In this document: one piece after another, positions 27,933-36,806 of the stretch | How the letters are laid out: the number at the start of each line of letters is the position of its first letter | Numbering within the stretch: the stretch's first letter is position 1 | DNA from: Hirschia sp964342355 | GTDB taxonomy: Bacteria > Pseudomonadota > Alphaproteobacteria > Caulobacterales > Hyphomonadaceae | Reading direction: 5' to 3' | Length of the DNA stretch: 64,000 nucleotides | Assembly: GCA_964342355.1 (NCBI GenBank) | Contig: CAYFFG010000002.1 | Coordinates: 124,001 to 188,000 of the forward strand | The notes under the pieces: model-generated | The model's database searches: none | What the model was told of the DNA's origin: nothing | The model's input: only the letters and a program-made list of their open reading frames with translations | Translations under genes and position numbers: made by a program

Positions 27933-28622
27933 TTACAAATTCGAAAGGCTTTGCTCAAGCTTCCGTTTCCGCACATGCAAAAATGCGGCGCATACAGCCA
28001 CGCCAGAAAAATACCCGCCGACATGAGCCTCCCATGCAATCCCCTGTCCCAGAACTTGTTCGGCAAGAACGGCGGCTGTGTAGTCAAGCACCACAATCAA
28101 TAACGTTAGCGTCCAAAATTTGAATGACAGCAATCGGCCTCCGGCCATGATGTAATACGCCGACCCCATCATGCCCGCGACAGCTCCTGACGCGCCGATT
28201 GCATAAACCTCCTCTGATGAGGTCGCTAGGTTGAACGCTAGAAATGCGATTCCCCCTCCCAGTTGCGCAATGACGTAAATCACAAACATACGCACACCGC
28301 CCATGATGCGCGCCACCGATGCGCCAAAAGCAACAAAGAACACCGTGTTTCCGATCACATGCGACCAGCCAGCATGCAACAGGCCGTGCCCTACAAATGG
28401 AACCAAGTAGGCCAATGGGTTATCATAGCCCTGGTAAGAGCCAATATCCGCACCCGCTCGCTCTGTGATTAACGCCGCCGCCCAAAGAATGTCTTCCCGC
28501 ATCCGGATCGACAATGTGGTGAACACCCAATGCAGTCCCGGTAAAACAAGCGCGATGCCAATAACCCACGGACTTATGCGAAACATTGGCTCGCGCGACG
28601 TGGTCTCTTCTGTCGTTTCCAT
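27933..28622 (-). CDS. Rhomboid family intramembrane serine protease
   Basis: 229 residues, six membrane helices. The catalytic dyad is visible: Ser in AIGASGAVAGMMG (GxSG) and His in AWEAHVGGYFSG. The HAGWSHVIGNTVFFVAFG segment with the H-x-x-x-N oxyanion stabilising residues is also present, as is the L1 loop. It cleaves membrane proteins within the bilayer; substrate unknown. A GTG at 28703 would add 27 mostly polar residues; the ATG at 28622 is the first ATG and lies just before the first membrane helix. The last 15 residues are a basic cytoplasmic tail. Confidence 0.92.
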   Translation of the reverse strand: METTEETTSREPMFRISPWVIGIALVLPGLHWVFTTLSIRMREDILWAAALITERAGADIGSYQGYDNPLAYLVPFVGHGLLHAGWSHVIGNTVFFVAFGASVARIMGGVRMFVIYVIAQLGGGIAFLAFNLATSSEEVYAIGASGAVAGMMGSAYYIMAGGRLLSFKFWTLTLLIVVLDYTAAVLAEQVLGQGIAWEAHVGGYFSGVAVCAAFLHVRKRKLEQSLSNL

Positions 28623-28783
28623 CCTGGGTTTTCCATCTGCGTGAACAAAACTTAAGGCTTCTATATAGGTGTCAGGGCTGGATTTCGACCTGCAATCAGT
28701 CACTGTAAATGCGTATTAACCATAACAATCCACTCTCCAGCTCACGCATACCACCCCACTCGGACTGTTAAAAAGGCTTCCCC

Positions 28784-29464
28784 ATGCTCTTGAACAAGAT
28801 GAAATCACGCCTGTTGTTTGCCACTGCTTTAGCAGCCGGCGGCGCAGCTCTTCCTGCCTATGCTGAAACACCCGTCGCCGTATCCATCGGCGCAGGCACA
28901 ACTGGATTTGGCGGTGAACTACAAGTTAAAACAAACGACTATCTGAGCTTTCGCGGCGGATATCATCACTTGGGCATTTCCCACGAAGATGATTATGACG
29001 GCATCAATTATGATGGCGACCTGACTTTTTCGAACGTATCCCTGATTGCTGACCTACACCCGTTCAAAAATAGCTTTGTCATTTCCGCCGGCGCTTACAT
29101 TGGCGACAAAAAGATTGAAGCGATTGGCTCGAGCGCGACCAACGTTGAAATCGGCGGCCAAGTCTTTACGCCAGAGCAAGCCGGGATTTTGGAACTCAAC
29201 GCTGAAATGGACGATGTGGCTCCATTTGCCGGTCTTGGTTTCGACACCACATTCCAAGGTGAAGGCCGCTGGGGTTTCAAACTGATCGCAGGCGCAATTT
29301 TCGCTGGCGAACCCGAACTTACGCTTGTTTCCCGCGATGGTATTTTCTCCGATGACCCGAACTTCATCGCTCTCGTCGAAGAAGAAAGACTGGAAATTCA
29401 AGAAGAGTTGGAAGACTTCGAAATCATTCCAGTTGTTGAAGCTGGTATCAGCTTCCGCTTCTAA
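28784..29464 (+). CDS. Outer membrane beta-barrel protein
   Basis: 226 residues. A signal peptide (LLFATALAAGGAALPAYA) is followed by alternating polar/hydrophobic strands and a C-terminal strand ending in Phe (VVEAGISFRF), the sequestration signal for BAM insertion. The mature protein is acidic, with no cysteine motif, and about eight strands are expected, as in OmpW/OmpA-like small barrels. Similar proteins are annotated only as outer membrane proteins. It is monocistronic and followed directly by a strong bidirectional terminator. Confidence 0.75.
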   Translation: MLLNKMKSRLLFATALAAGGAALPAYAETPVAVSIGAGTTGFGGELQVKTNDYLSFRGGYHHLGISHEDDYDGINYDGDLTFSNVSLIADLHPFKNSFVISAGAYIGDKKIEAIGSSATNVEIGGQVFTPEQAGILELNAEMDDVAPFAGLGFDTTFQGEGRWGFKLIAGAIFAGEPELTLVSRDGIFSDDPNFIALVEEERLEIQEELEDFEIIPVVEAGISFRF

Positions 29465-29476
29465 ATTGGCTATCAT

Positions 29477-29513
29477 TGACAAGCCGCCAGCCCTTAATTG
29501 TGGCGGCTTGTCA
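29477..29513 (+). terminator. Intrinsic terminator after the outer membrane protein gene
   Basis: A 12-bp perfect stem (TGACAAGCCGCC at 29477-29488, its complement at 29502-29513), 13-nt loop, then TGACTTTTATT. It lies between two convergent genes and could serve both. Confidence 0.85.
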
Positions 29514-29519
29514 TGACTT

Positions 29520-29819
29520 TTATTCAACTGTAATTAGGCGGTCCATCTCCCAGGCAAGCCATGAACGATGCGCCTCCAAACGTTCGACAAAGCGTAAGTC
29601 CGCATCCGGCTGGGATAACACTTCATCACGCCACCGCTGCAATACCTTGTCCTGGGTCTGTAGCCAGTTGATAAGATTTTCCTGGGTCTCATAGGGTAAA
29701 GTCTGCGCCGCGTACATGAGTTGCTCCGCTCCATATATGCAAATCATTCTTAATTGCAATAAAGCGACAGGAAGCCGATTGGTCAAGTCAGAGATTTCTT
29801 GATTTGCAGCAAACAGCAT
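29520..29819 (-). CDS. Hypothetical protein, helical
   Basis: 99 residues, predicted almost entirely alpha-helical (phasin-like composition, Gln/Leu/Glu rich, with Trp and Tyr in NWLQTQDKVLQRWRDE). No signal peptide or membrane helix. I do not recognise a family; a phasin or small structural protein is possible from its helicity alone. It is divergent from the EamA gene, with 14 bp between starts, and convergent with the outer membrane protein gene. Confidence 0.6.
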   Translation of the reverse strand: MLFAANQEISDLTNRLPVALLQLRMICIYGAEQLMYAAQTLPYETQENLINWLQTQDKVLQRWRDEVLSQPDADLRFVERLEAHRSWLAWEMDRLITVE

Positions 29820-29833
29820 GTAACAGCCTGTAG

Positions 29834-30745
29834 ATGACCGTGCGCATGCGCCCCCTTCTTTTGGCCACTTTGGGCGTTGCTTGCGGCAGCGGCATGGATG
29901 CGCTTGTTAAATTTCTGGCACAGGATGTGGCCCTGATGCCGTTGATTGGCTGGCGGTTTATCGTTGGCGCCTTCCTTTCAATCATCATCTGGAAAGTCAT
30001 GAGCGGACGCCTGCCCACAGCAGAGGGCCTCCGTTTTAATCTGATGCGCGGCTTTCTCTTCACCGGCGTCGGGATCACTTTCTTCTACGCTGTCACTCAG
30101 CTTGCCCTCTCGGAAGCTACAGTTCTGATCTTCACAGCGGCTTTGATGATCCCGTTGTTTGCGCGTGGTCTCTTAAAGGAAAAGCTTAACCCCATCACCA
30201 TGGTCGCCACACTCGTTGGATTTGCCGGTGTGGCGCTCGCCAGCCTGGGCGGCGAAGCAGTTGGCGCGCCTCAGGACACCAACCGCGCTCTGGGATTTGC
30301 ACTAGGGCTCGTTTCCGCCGCGCTTTATGGACTGGGACTGGTGCTGTTGCGTATGCGCGCCGGCAAGGAAGACGGACCGACATTGATCATGTTTTCCAAT
30401 GTGGTGCCGGCAATTCTTTTATCACCTTTTGCCATGCAATTCTCTATGAGCGACGTCATCGCCCTCATTGGCCCTATTACTCTTGCAGCTTTGCTGGGCG
30501 TAAGCGTCTGGTGGCTGTTGGCGACGGCGTATGCTGAAGCGCCAGCCCAACAACTTGCTCCGCTAGAATATACGGGCTTGATCTGGGCGACCTTTTGGGG
30601 ATGGATCCTGTTTGGCGAACGTCCTGCCTGGACCCTCTATCTCGGCGCTGTGATCGTGATCATCGCCTGCCTTGTGGTTGCTTTTGAAAGCCATTTCGAG
30701 ACGCGCCGTAAAACAAAATCCCCCGCTAGCGACATTCTGCATTAA
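29834..30745 (+). CDS. EamA/DMT-superfamily transporter
   Basis: 303 residues, ten membrane helices in two EamA repeats (about 1-140 and 155-290). Motifs include the start LLLATLGVACGSGMDALVKFL and GFLGVALASLG-like region, and in the second repeat PLEYTGLIWATFWGWILFGE, a typical EamA signature. It exports small metabolites or amino acids; substrate unknown. An alternative ATG is four codons downstream. Its stop is 10 bp from that of the convergent CGNR gene. Confidence 0.9.
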   Translation: MTVRMRPLLLATLGVACGSGMDALVKFLAQDVALMPLIGWRFIVGAFLSIIIWKVMSGRLPTAEGLRFNLMRGFLFTGVGITFFYAVTQLALSEATVLIFTAALMIPLFARGLLKEKLNPITMVATLVGFAGVALASLGGEAVGAPQDTNRALGFALGLVSAALYGLGLVLLRMRAGKEDGPTLIMFSNVVPAILLSPFAMQFSMSDVIALIGPITLAALLGVSVWWLLATAYAEAPAQQLAPLEYTGLIWATFWGWILFGERPAWTLYLGAVIVIIACLVVAFESHFETRRKTKSPASDILH

Positions 30746-30754
30746 GCCCTGAGG

Positions 30755-31396
30755 TTAGTCCTTCCCGGCTTTGCGGGCACGGAAGGCTGCGGCTTTAGCG
30801 CGATTGCCGCATACCGACATTGTACACCAACGCCGTGAATGGTTCTTGGAGATATCGAGAAACCACATCGTACAGGTCGGTCCCTCGCAATTTTTCACCA
30901 GTTTAAGGTCTGCCTCACATATCAGGTCACCCATTGCTTCGGCGAGCAACAGGAGAAGGTCCTCAGCACCGTTCTGAGATGTCTCAAGCCAGCGCCAATG
31001 CAATAAGGCATCATCCCCTTCTTTGTCCGCGCCAAGACAGATCTCACGCCTGTATCGCCCTTTGGAAAGTATCTGATTAAGCGGCGCTATATCATTTTCT
31101 GTCAGGGGTTCAGTCAGCGGACCAAAATGCTTCGTGACAAAGCCTCGAAACCATTCACGCAAATCACGCACGTCTTTCACCACAGATTTCAGGTGAGCAT
31201 CCTCAATCGTCTTTTCGTAATGGGCTGCTTTCTCTTTTGACAAGAGCGCTGCCTCGACCATCCAGGCGAGCAGATCTTCTGGCGTTTCGAGCCATTCGAT
31301 CTCTTCCCCCCAAGGCGCGCCAACACTGTTTAGAAAATCCAACGCTACGTGGTCCGCGATAAAAAACGCAGCTGGACGATGAGCATCAGTCAACAC
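30755..31396 (-). CDS. CGNR zinc-finger regulator (ABATE domain)
   Basis: 213 residues. The N-terminal ABATE domain (about 10-140, starting FFIADHVALDFLNSVGAP) is followed by a C-terminal CGNR zinc finger (about 165-210) with four zinc-binding cysteines: CEGPTC, WC and the diagnostic CGNR. The finger binds DNA while the ABATE part probably senses a ligand, as proposed for this family of stress-response regulators. It is divergent from the azoreductase gene with a 271-bp spacer that contains repeated AGCAGTTAC elements, so azoR is the likely target (inference). Confidence 0.9.
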   Translation of the reverse strand: MLTDAHRPAAFFIADHVALDFLNSVGAPWGEEIEWLETPEDLLAWMVEAALLSKEKAAHYEKTIEDAHLKSVVKDVRDLREWFRGFVTKHFGPLTEPLTENDIAPLNQILSKGRYRREICLGADKEGDDALLHWRWLETSQNGAEDLLLLLAEAMGDLICEADLKLVKNCEGPTCTMWFLDISKNHSRRWCTMSVCGNRAKAAAFRARKAGKD

Positions 31397-31667
31397 GCAC
31401 TCTCCTGCTTACAGATGACCAGAAGCGGCCAATCCGAACCCTCTAACGAAATAATGAGCAGTTACAACGATCAAACCTATTGGGTCGCAACGCATCACGC
31501 ATTCGTTATTGATAACCTTCTATTTTGCATTTGACCAGTTATCTAACTACGCATAACCACTCAAATACAACATAAGCAGTTACGGCACGTTCTCACACTG
31601 TTTGTTGCTGCGACCACAAACGAGATCGCTGATGCCCTTTTTCAATTTCTTCAGGAGAAAAAGCCCA

Positions 31668-32291
31668 ATGAACAAACTGCTTTACATCAAGGCTTCGCCG
31701 CGCGGCGGCGAATCCAAGTCAAACGGACTGGCTGACGCATATCTGGCGCGCCTGCGTGAGAAACACCCGTCCATGGAAGTTGATGTGCTCGATCTGGCGA
31801 CAGAGAAACTGCCTGAATATGACGGAGACAAAGTCGCTGCCAAAATGACCGTCATCATGGGTCAGACAAACGAAGGCGCACAAAAGACAGCCTGGGATGA
31901 AATTGCAGAAATCGCCGCGCGTTTCACATCCGCCGACGTCTACCTCATCGCTGCGCCGATGTGGAACGGCTCCATCCCTTACAAATTCAAACAGTATATC
32001 GACCTGATTCACCAACCAGGCCTGCTTTGGGGTCTGGACCCAGAAAAAGGCTATTTCGGACTGCTGGAAAACAAAAAAGCTGTGCTGGCGCTGACCAGCG
32101 GCGCATATGGTCCTGACATGCCATCACCTGCTTTTGGTGTCGATTATCAGGCAAGCTATCTGAAATTCTGGCTTAATCAGGCTGGCGTGAAGGACATTGA
32201 AGAGATCCTCTTCCAGCCAACACTGCTAACAGCTGATGCTGACGCTGACTTTAAAGCTGCAGTCGCCAGAGCGGAAAAACTGGCCAAGTAA
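31668..32291 (+). CDS. azoR: FMN-dependent NADH:azoreductase/quinone reductase
   Basis: 207 residues, flavodoxin-like fold. The FMN phosphate loop is SPRGGESKSNGLA near the N-terminus, and the second FMN contact reads PMWNGSIPYKFKQYIDLI, both typical of AzoR. It reduces azo compounds and quinones by two electrons using NADH. The frame extends 22 codons upstream; ATG 31668 has AGGAG 10 bp before it and starts directly with the beta strand MNKLLYIKASP. Followed by a strong terminator and paired with the divergent CGNR regulator. Confidence 0.92.
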   Translation: MNKLLYIKASPRGGESKSNGLADAYLARLREKHPSMEVDVLDLATEKLPEYDGDKVAAKMTVIMGQTNEGAQKTAWDEIAEIAARFTSADVYLIAAPMWNGSIPYKFKQYIDLIHQPGLLWGLDPEKGYFGLLENKKAVLALTSGAYGPDMPSPAFGVDYQASYLKFWLNQAGVKDIEEILFQPTLLTADADADFKAAVARAEKLAK

Positions 32292-32310
32292 GCTCATCTC
32301 ATAGTTCAAC

Positions 32311-32349
32311 AAAAAACCCCGCTGAGCCTATCGCTCAGCGGGGTTTTTA
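32311..32349 (+). terminator. Bidirectional intrinsic terminator between azoR and ilvC
   Basis: AAAAAACCCCGCTGAGC, short loop, GCTCAGCGGGGTTTTT: a perfect GC-rich stem flanked by A- and T-tracts, so it can stop transcription in both directions (azoR from the left, the ilv operon from the right). Confidence 0.93.
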
Positions 32350-32375
32350 TTATCTGACGCTTGTGCGCTGATCGA

Positions 32376-33395
32376 CTAGTTACGGGATTTGTCGACCAGA
32401 CGGTCGTTTTGTGACCAGTGCATCATGCCGCGCAGTTTCTCACCGACGGCTTCAATGTCGTGCGCGTTCATACGTGCGCGGGTCGCGTGGAATGACGGAG
32501 CGCCCGCCTGGTTTTCCAATACCCAGTCGCGTGCGAATTTACCGGACTGAATGTCTTCCAGAACGGCTTTCATCGCCTTCTTGGATTCAGCAGACACGAC
32601 ACGCGGGCCAGACACATACTCACCATATTCAGCTGTGTTGGAGATGGAGTAGTTCATGTTGGCGATACCGCCTTCATAGATCAGGTCCACGATCAGCTTG
32701 GTTTCGTGCAGACACTCAAAGTAAGCCATCTCAGGCGCATAACCTGCTTCAACCAGTGTCTCGTACCCTGCTTTGATCAGCTCAACGATACCGCCACACA
32801 GAACAGCCTGCTCACCAAAGAGGTCTGTTTCTGTTTCTTCGCGGAATGACGTCTCAATCACACCAGCGCGCGTGTTACCGATCGCTTTGGAGTAAGAAAG
32901 CGCAATGTCCTTAGCTGTGCCTGTTGCGTCCTGGTGGATCGCCACAAGACCTGGCAGACCAAAGCCCATCTGGTACTGACCGCGCAATGTGTGGCCTGGA
33001 CCTTTTGGCGCTGACAGAGACACGTCAACATCTGCGGATGGACGGATCAGGTTGTAGTGGATGTTGAAACCGTGACCGAACATGATGTGCTGGCCTTTGC
33101 GCACATGCGGTTCGATTTCGTTGGCCCAGAGCACAGCCTGCTTTTCGTCCGGCACGAGGATCATGACCACATCGGCCCACTGAGTGGCTTCTGCAGGCGT
33201 CATCACCTTCAGGCCCTCTGCTTCGGCTTTCTTGCGGGAGCCTGAGTTCGGCTGAAGGCCTACAACGACGTTTTCCACACCGCTGTCGCGCATGTTCAGA
33301 ATGTGCGCGTGACCCTGAGATCCGTAACCAATGACGGCGACTTTCTTTTGCTGAATAAGGGACAGGTCAGCATCCTGCTCGTAATAAACTTTCAC
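32376..33395 (-). CDS. ilvC: Ketol-acid reductoisomerase (class I)
   Basis: 339 residues, the length of class I enzymes. It rearranges and reduces acetolactate or acetohydroxybutyrate with NADPH and magnesium, the second step of Val/Leu/Ile synthesis. The Rossmann motif GYGSQGHAHILN, the NSGSRKKAE cofactor loop, and the metal-binding DLFGEQAVLCGG and ECLHETKLIVDL segments are all visible. It is the last gene of the ilvB-ilvN-wecG-ilvC cluster, 32 bp after the glycosyltransferase gene. Confidence 0.98.
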   Translation of the reverse strand: MKVYYEQDADLSLIQQKKVAVIGYGSQGHAHILNMRDSGVENVVVGLQPNSGSRKKAEAEGLKVMTPAEATQWADVVMILVPDEKQAVLWANEIEPHVRKGQHIMFGHGFNIHYNLIRPSADVDVSLSAPKGPGHTLRGQYQMGFGLPGLVAIHQDATGTAKDIALSYSKAIGNTRAGVIETSFREETETDLFGEQAVLCGGIVELIKAGYETLVEAGYAPEMAYFECLHETKLIVDLIYEGGIANMNYSISNTAEYGEYVSGPRVVSAESKKAMKAVLEDIQSGKFARDWVLENQAGAPSFHATRARMNAHDIEAVGEKLRGMMHWSQNDRLVDKSRN

Positions 33396-33427
33396 GGTGT
33401 GACTCCTTAGAGTGTGACAGAGGGCGC

Positions 33428-34198
33428 CTAGTCGACGTCTTGAGGTTTAGCGCCGAGCTTTAAGCACAAGGCGCGGAATATGAAAACTGCGTTGCCGACA
33501 ACATAACGACCAAAGAGGCGTTTGGGCTCTTTTCCCAGTCGCCATAGCCACTCCATGCCAGCCTTGCGGACGATGAGCGGTGCGCGCTCAACCTTGCCGC
33601 CGAGAAAATCCAGTATCGCACCTCCATTGAGGATGGTGACAGGGTATTTCAGCGAAGTTTTAAGCGAAACTGCGAGCTTTTCCTGACGCGGCATGCCCAT
33701 GCCAAGCACAATAAGGTCAACCGGCGGCGTCGACAAAGCGCGCATGTATGCGTCCTCGCTTTGAAAACCATCCATGACCAGTTTCACTTCACAGCCCTTT
33801 TTCTGAATAGCAATGGCCGCTTCATCCACCCACGGCGATTGGGTGCCTATAATGGCGACACGCGGCTTACGGTCCATTTCACCAAATTTGTCGACAAACG
33901 CATCAATGATGCGCGGAATAAGGTCGGTCCCGTTGAGGTTCTCCCCGGGCGGACGTCCCAGTAATTTCAGCATCATCTTCATGCCTGAGCCGTCGCGCAG
34001 CAAATGATCAGAGGTCAGCAGCGCATCAGAAAACAGCGTGTCTTTCATTGTCAAATTGACCGCATGCGCATTTATAAAAGAAACGATCTGCGGGCTCAAT
34101 CTGGACGCTAACCCCTGCAACCATTTCTCGACTGCTTCCGCGCCTTCGGGAACCATCAGCCTGTCCAGCAAGACATATATCTGGTCTCGTTCAGCCAT
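33428..34198 (-). CDS. WecG/TagA/CpsF family glycosyltransferase inside the ilv operon
   Basis: 256 residues. Family motifs: the GMGMPRQEKLA block, NGGAILDFLGGKVERAP, and the C-terminal GMEWLWRLGKEPKRLFGRYV, all standard for WecG/TagA/CpsF (GT26). These enzymes add a sugar (N-acetylmannosamine or its uronate) to a lipid-linked primer at the inner membrane for polysaccharide synthesis. The gene sits 18 bp after ilvN and 32 bp before ilvC on the same strand, so it is probably co-transcribed with amino acid genes under the same attenuator. No other polysaccharide gene is nearby, which makes its presence here odd. Confidence 0.93.
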   Translation of the reverse strand: MAERDQIYVLLDRLMVPEGAEAVEKWLQGLASRLSPQIVSFINAHAVNLTMKDTLFSDALLTSDHLLRDGSGMKMMLKLLGRPPGENLNGTDLIPRIIDAFVDKFGEMDRKPRVAIIGTQSPWVDEAAIAIQKKGCEVKLVMDGFQSEDAYMRALSTPPVDLIVLGMGMPRQEKLAVSLKTSLKYPVTILNGGAILDFLGGKVERAPLIVRKAGMEWLWRLGKEPKRLFGRYVVGNAVFIFRALCLKLGAKPQDVD

Positions 34199-34216
34199 GG
34201 ATGACGACCACGCTTA

Positions 34217-34795
34217 TCAAGCGCCGGGTTCTGGGCCTCGTTGCAGTGACAGAACACCGGTTCGTGAAACCTCCACCAGACCAAGCGGCGCCATCAAGTC
34301 AATGAACTGATCAATCTTCGAAGACGCACCAGTAATCTCAAACACAAAGCTTTCAGACGTCGTATCCACCACGTTTGCGCGGAAGATTTCGGATAGGCGC
34401 AACGCTTCAACACGCTTGTCGCCCTTGCCCTTGACCTTCACCAGCGCGAGTTCGCGTTCAATACCGGATTTGGAGTTGGTGATGTCGATCACTTTGGCCA
34501 CCGGCACCAAACGCAGCAATTGCGCTTCGATCTGTTCCAGAATGTGCGGTGTGCCTGAGGTCACGATCGTAATGCGTGACATGTGCGCGCCACGGTCAAC
34601 TTCCGCCACCGTCAGGCTTTCAATGTTATACCCGCGCGCAGAAAACAATCCGACAACACGCGCGAGAACACCTGGCTCGTTGTCCACAATTGCAGCCAAA
34701 GTGCGCTTTTCAATGCGCTCTTCGTCGTGGTGCATGTCATAAGCGGACGCAGGTTCCATCGCGTCCTGCATGGCTTCGATTTCAGCTTCAGTCAT
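34217..34795 (-). CDS. ilvN: Acetolactate synthase small (regulatory) subunit
   Basis: 192 residues. The ACT domain (about 31-105; RTLAAIVDNEPGVLARVVGLFS and GYNIESLTVAE) binds valine for feedback inhibition, and the C-terminal ALS-ss domain follows. A 25-residue N-terminal extension (MTEAEIEAMQDAME) is longer than in enteric IlvH and is common in alphaproteobacteria. It lies 24 bp after ilvB and binds that catalytic subunit. The ilvH symbol would be equally correct. Confidence 0.95.
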   Translation of the reverse strand: MTEAEIEAMQDAMEPASAYDMHHDEERIEKRTLAAIVDNEPGVLARVVGLFSARGYNIESLTVAEVDRGAHMSRITIVTSGTPHILEQIEAQLLRLVPVAKVIDITNSKSGIERELALVKVKGKGDKRVEALRLSEIFRANVVDTTSESFVFEITGASSKIDQFIDLMAPLGLVEVSRTGVLSLQRGPEPGA

Positions 34796-34819
34796 TTGAA
34801 AATCTCCGCGTCACAGCCC

Positions 34820-36601
34820 TTAAACGAGCTGGCGTCCTTTTTCGTCGATTTCGTCGCCGGTAATCTCCGACAAAATCATTTCGTTGTGGGCTGCGCCCGA
34901 TGGGATCATCGGCAGACAGTTTTCAGCTTTCTCAACCATACAGTCGAACAATACTGGCCCGTCATATTCGATCATTTCTGTCAGCGCATCATCCAGCTTG
35001 CTTGGGTCTTCACACTTTATCCCCTTGCCGCCGTAAGCCTCAGCCAGTTTCACAAAGTCTGGCAGGCTTTCAGAATATGAGTTTGAATAACGCTCACCGT
35101 GCAGAAGTTGCTGCCACTGGCGCACCATGCCCATCCATTCATTGTTGAGGATGAAAATCTTGACCGGCAGATTGTACTGAACCGCCGTTGAAAATTCCTG
35201 CATACACATCTGGATTGACGCCTCACCGGCAATATCAACCACGAGCGCACCCGGATGCGCCTTCTGGACGCCAACCGCCGCAGGCAAGCCATAGCCCATC
35301 GTACCCAGACCGCCGGACGTCATCCAGTGGTTTGGTTGAGTGAATTTGAAGTGCTGCGCCGCCCACATCTGGTGCTGGCCTACTTCGGTGGTGATGTAGA
35401 CGTCATCGCGGTGTTTGGTCAGCTCATAAAGACGCTCGATCGCATATTGCGGCTTGATGACTTTGGAAGATTTTGGATACGCAAAGGAATCCCGCGCTTG
35501 CCATTCCTTGATCTGGTTCCACCAGGGTTTCAAAGAAGGCGTCTTCTTTGGTCTGCGTTCGCGCCATGCTTCCAGCAACGCCTCAAGCACTTGCTCACAG
35601 TCACCGACAATTGGCACATCCACACGAACATTCTTGTTGATGGAGGATGGGTCGATATCAATGTGGATCTTTTTTGATCCTGGTGAAAACGCATCCAGAC
35701 GCCCCGTCACACGGTCATCAAAGCGCGCCCCGACACAGATCATCACATCACAGTCATGCATGGCGTTGTTGGCTTCGTATGAGCCGTGCATGCCCAGCAT
35801 GCCGAGCCAGTTGTCGCCTTCAGCCGAATATGCGCCTAGCCCCATCAGGGTCGACGTGATCGGGAAACCTGTTTCTTCAACCAGCTGACGCAACACTTCA
35901 GATGCGCGCGGACCAGAGTTGATTACGCCGCCACCAGTGTAGAAAATTGGACGCTGCGCACGTGTCATCAGCTCCAGCGCCTGATCAATCCGGCGGGTCT
36001 TTGGCGCATAACGCGGCTGATAGGTACGATGGCTGATCTCTTGAGGACCAATATAGCTACCGCTCGCAAACTGAACATCTTTTGGAATATCAACAACAAC
36101 AGGTCCCGGACGGCCAGTTGTCGCAACATAAAACGCTTCGTGCAGAATGCGCGCGAGGTCATTCACGTCTTTAACGAGATAGTTGTGCTTGGCGCAGGCG
36201 CGCGTCACGCCCACCGTGTCACACTCCTGGAACGCATCGGACCCGATAAGGTGTGTCGGCACCTGACCGGTTAAAACGACCATTGGAATGGAATCGAGCA
36301 TCGCATCCGCAATCGGAGTCACCATATTGGTCGCGCCAGGCCCGGACGTTACCAGCGCCACACCGCATTTTCCTGTTGAACGCGCATACCCTTCAGCCGC
36401 ATGCCCTGCGCCCTGCTCATGACGTACCAGCACATGCTCAACAGCATTTTGCGTAAAAAAGGCGTCATAAATCGGCAGCACCGCACCACCAGGATAGCCA
36501 AAAACCGTTTCCACGTCCTGATCGACGAGCGCGCGCAGCACAATTTCCGCGCCTGTGATTTGTTCCGGCTCCTTAGCGCTCGGCTTATCTTTGGGGGCCA
36601 T
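34820..36601 (-). CDS. ilvB: Acetolactate synthase large (catalytic) subunit
   Basis: 593 residues. Thiamine diphosphate- and FAD-dependent enzyme that joins two pyruvates (or pyruvate and 2-ketobutyrate), first step of Val/Leu/Ile synthesis. Three TPP-enzyme domains: the N-terminal domain with VFGYPGGAVLP and the catalytic Glu in VRHEQGAGHAAEGYARSTG, the central FAD domain, and the C-terminal domain with the TPP motif GEASIQMCMQE (GD replaced by GE, as in some ALS). It starts 70 bp after the attenuator terminator and leads the operon. Confidence 0.97.
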   Translation of the reverse strand: MAPKDKPSAKEPEQITGAEIVLRALVDQDVETVFGYPGGAVLPIYDAFFTQNAVEHVLVRHEQGAGHAAEGYARSTGKCGVALVTSGPGATNMVTPIADAMLDSIPMVVLTGQVPTHLIGSDAFQECDTVGVTRACAKHNYLVKDVNDLARILHEAFYVATTGRPGPVVVDIPKDVQFASGSYIGPQEISHRTYQPRYAPKTRRIDQALELMTRAQRPIFYTGGGVINSGPRASEVLRQLVEETGFPITSTLMGLGAYSAEGDNWLGMLGMHGSYEANNAMHDCDVMICVGARFDDRVTGRLDAFSPGSKKIHIDIDPSSINKNVRVDVPIVGDCEQVLEALLEAWRERRPKKTPSLKPWWNQIKEWQARDSFAYPKSSKVIKPQYAIERLYELTKHRDDVYITTEVGQHQMWAAQHFKFTQPNHWMTSGGLGTMGYGLPAAVGVQKAHPGALVVDIAGEASIQMCMQEFSTAVQYNLPVKIFILNNEWMGMVRQWQQLLHGERYSNSYSESLPDFVKLAEAYGGKGIKCEDPSKLDDALTEMIEYDGPVLFDCMVEKAENCLPMIPSGAAHNEMILSEITGDEIDEKGRQLV

Positions 36602-36671
36602 GAGAATTTCTCCGGGTGTTTTTATATATCAATTGCCTGTTCGTGACTTAGAAAAACGCGGATCTGAAACG

Positions 36672-36696
36672 AAAAAGGGCCCCTTCAGGAGCCCTT
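36672..36696 (-). terminator. ilv attenuator terminator
   Basis: Nine-base-pair stem (36675-36683 with 36688-36696, one G-U pair) closed by a TTCA/TGAA tetraloop and followed on the minus strand by TTTTTC. It lies between the leader peptide and ilvB, so read-through must be controlled. Confidence 0.88.
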
Positions 36697-36706
36697 GTTT
36701 CATAAA

Positions 36707-36743
36707 CCCGACATCCCTTCCGCGTTACGCGAGGGATGCCGGG
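36707..36743 (-). promoter_or_regulatory. ilv leader hairpin (upstream half of attenuator)
   Basis: CCCGGCATCCC (36743-36733 on the minus strand) pairs with GGGATGTCGGG (36717-36707). The first arm is inside the leader peptide codons, so a ribosome at the peptide end disrupts it. Together with the downstream terminator it forms a leader attenuator; the exact antiterminator pairing needs RNA folding. Confidence 0.7.
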
Positions 36744-36778
36744 CTAATAACGAGTACGTTGATCGTCGTGTAAGGCAT
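36725..36778 (-). CDS. ilv leader peptide
   Basis: A 17-residue frame MPYTTINVLVISPASLA, ending in TAA, with regulatory codons clustered as I-N-V-L-V-I. It precedes a paired hairpin and a rho-independent terminator upstream of ilvB. This is the expected leader for attenuation by charged tRNA of the branched-chain amino acids; alphaproteobacterial ilv operons are known to use such leaders. Confidence 0.8.
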   Translation of the reverse strand: MPYTTINVLVISPASLA

Positions 36779-36806
36779 GATCATTCCAAAAAACTATTGC
36801 GAAAAG

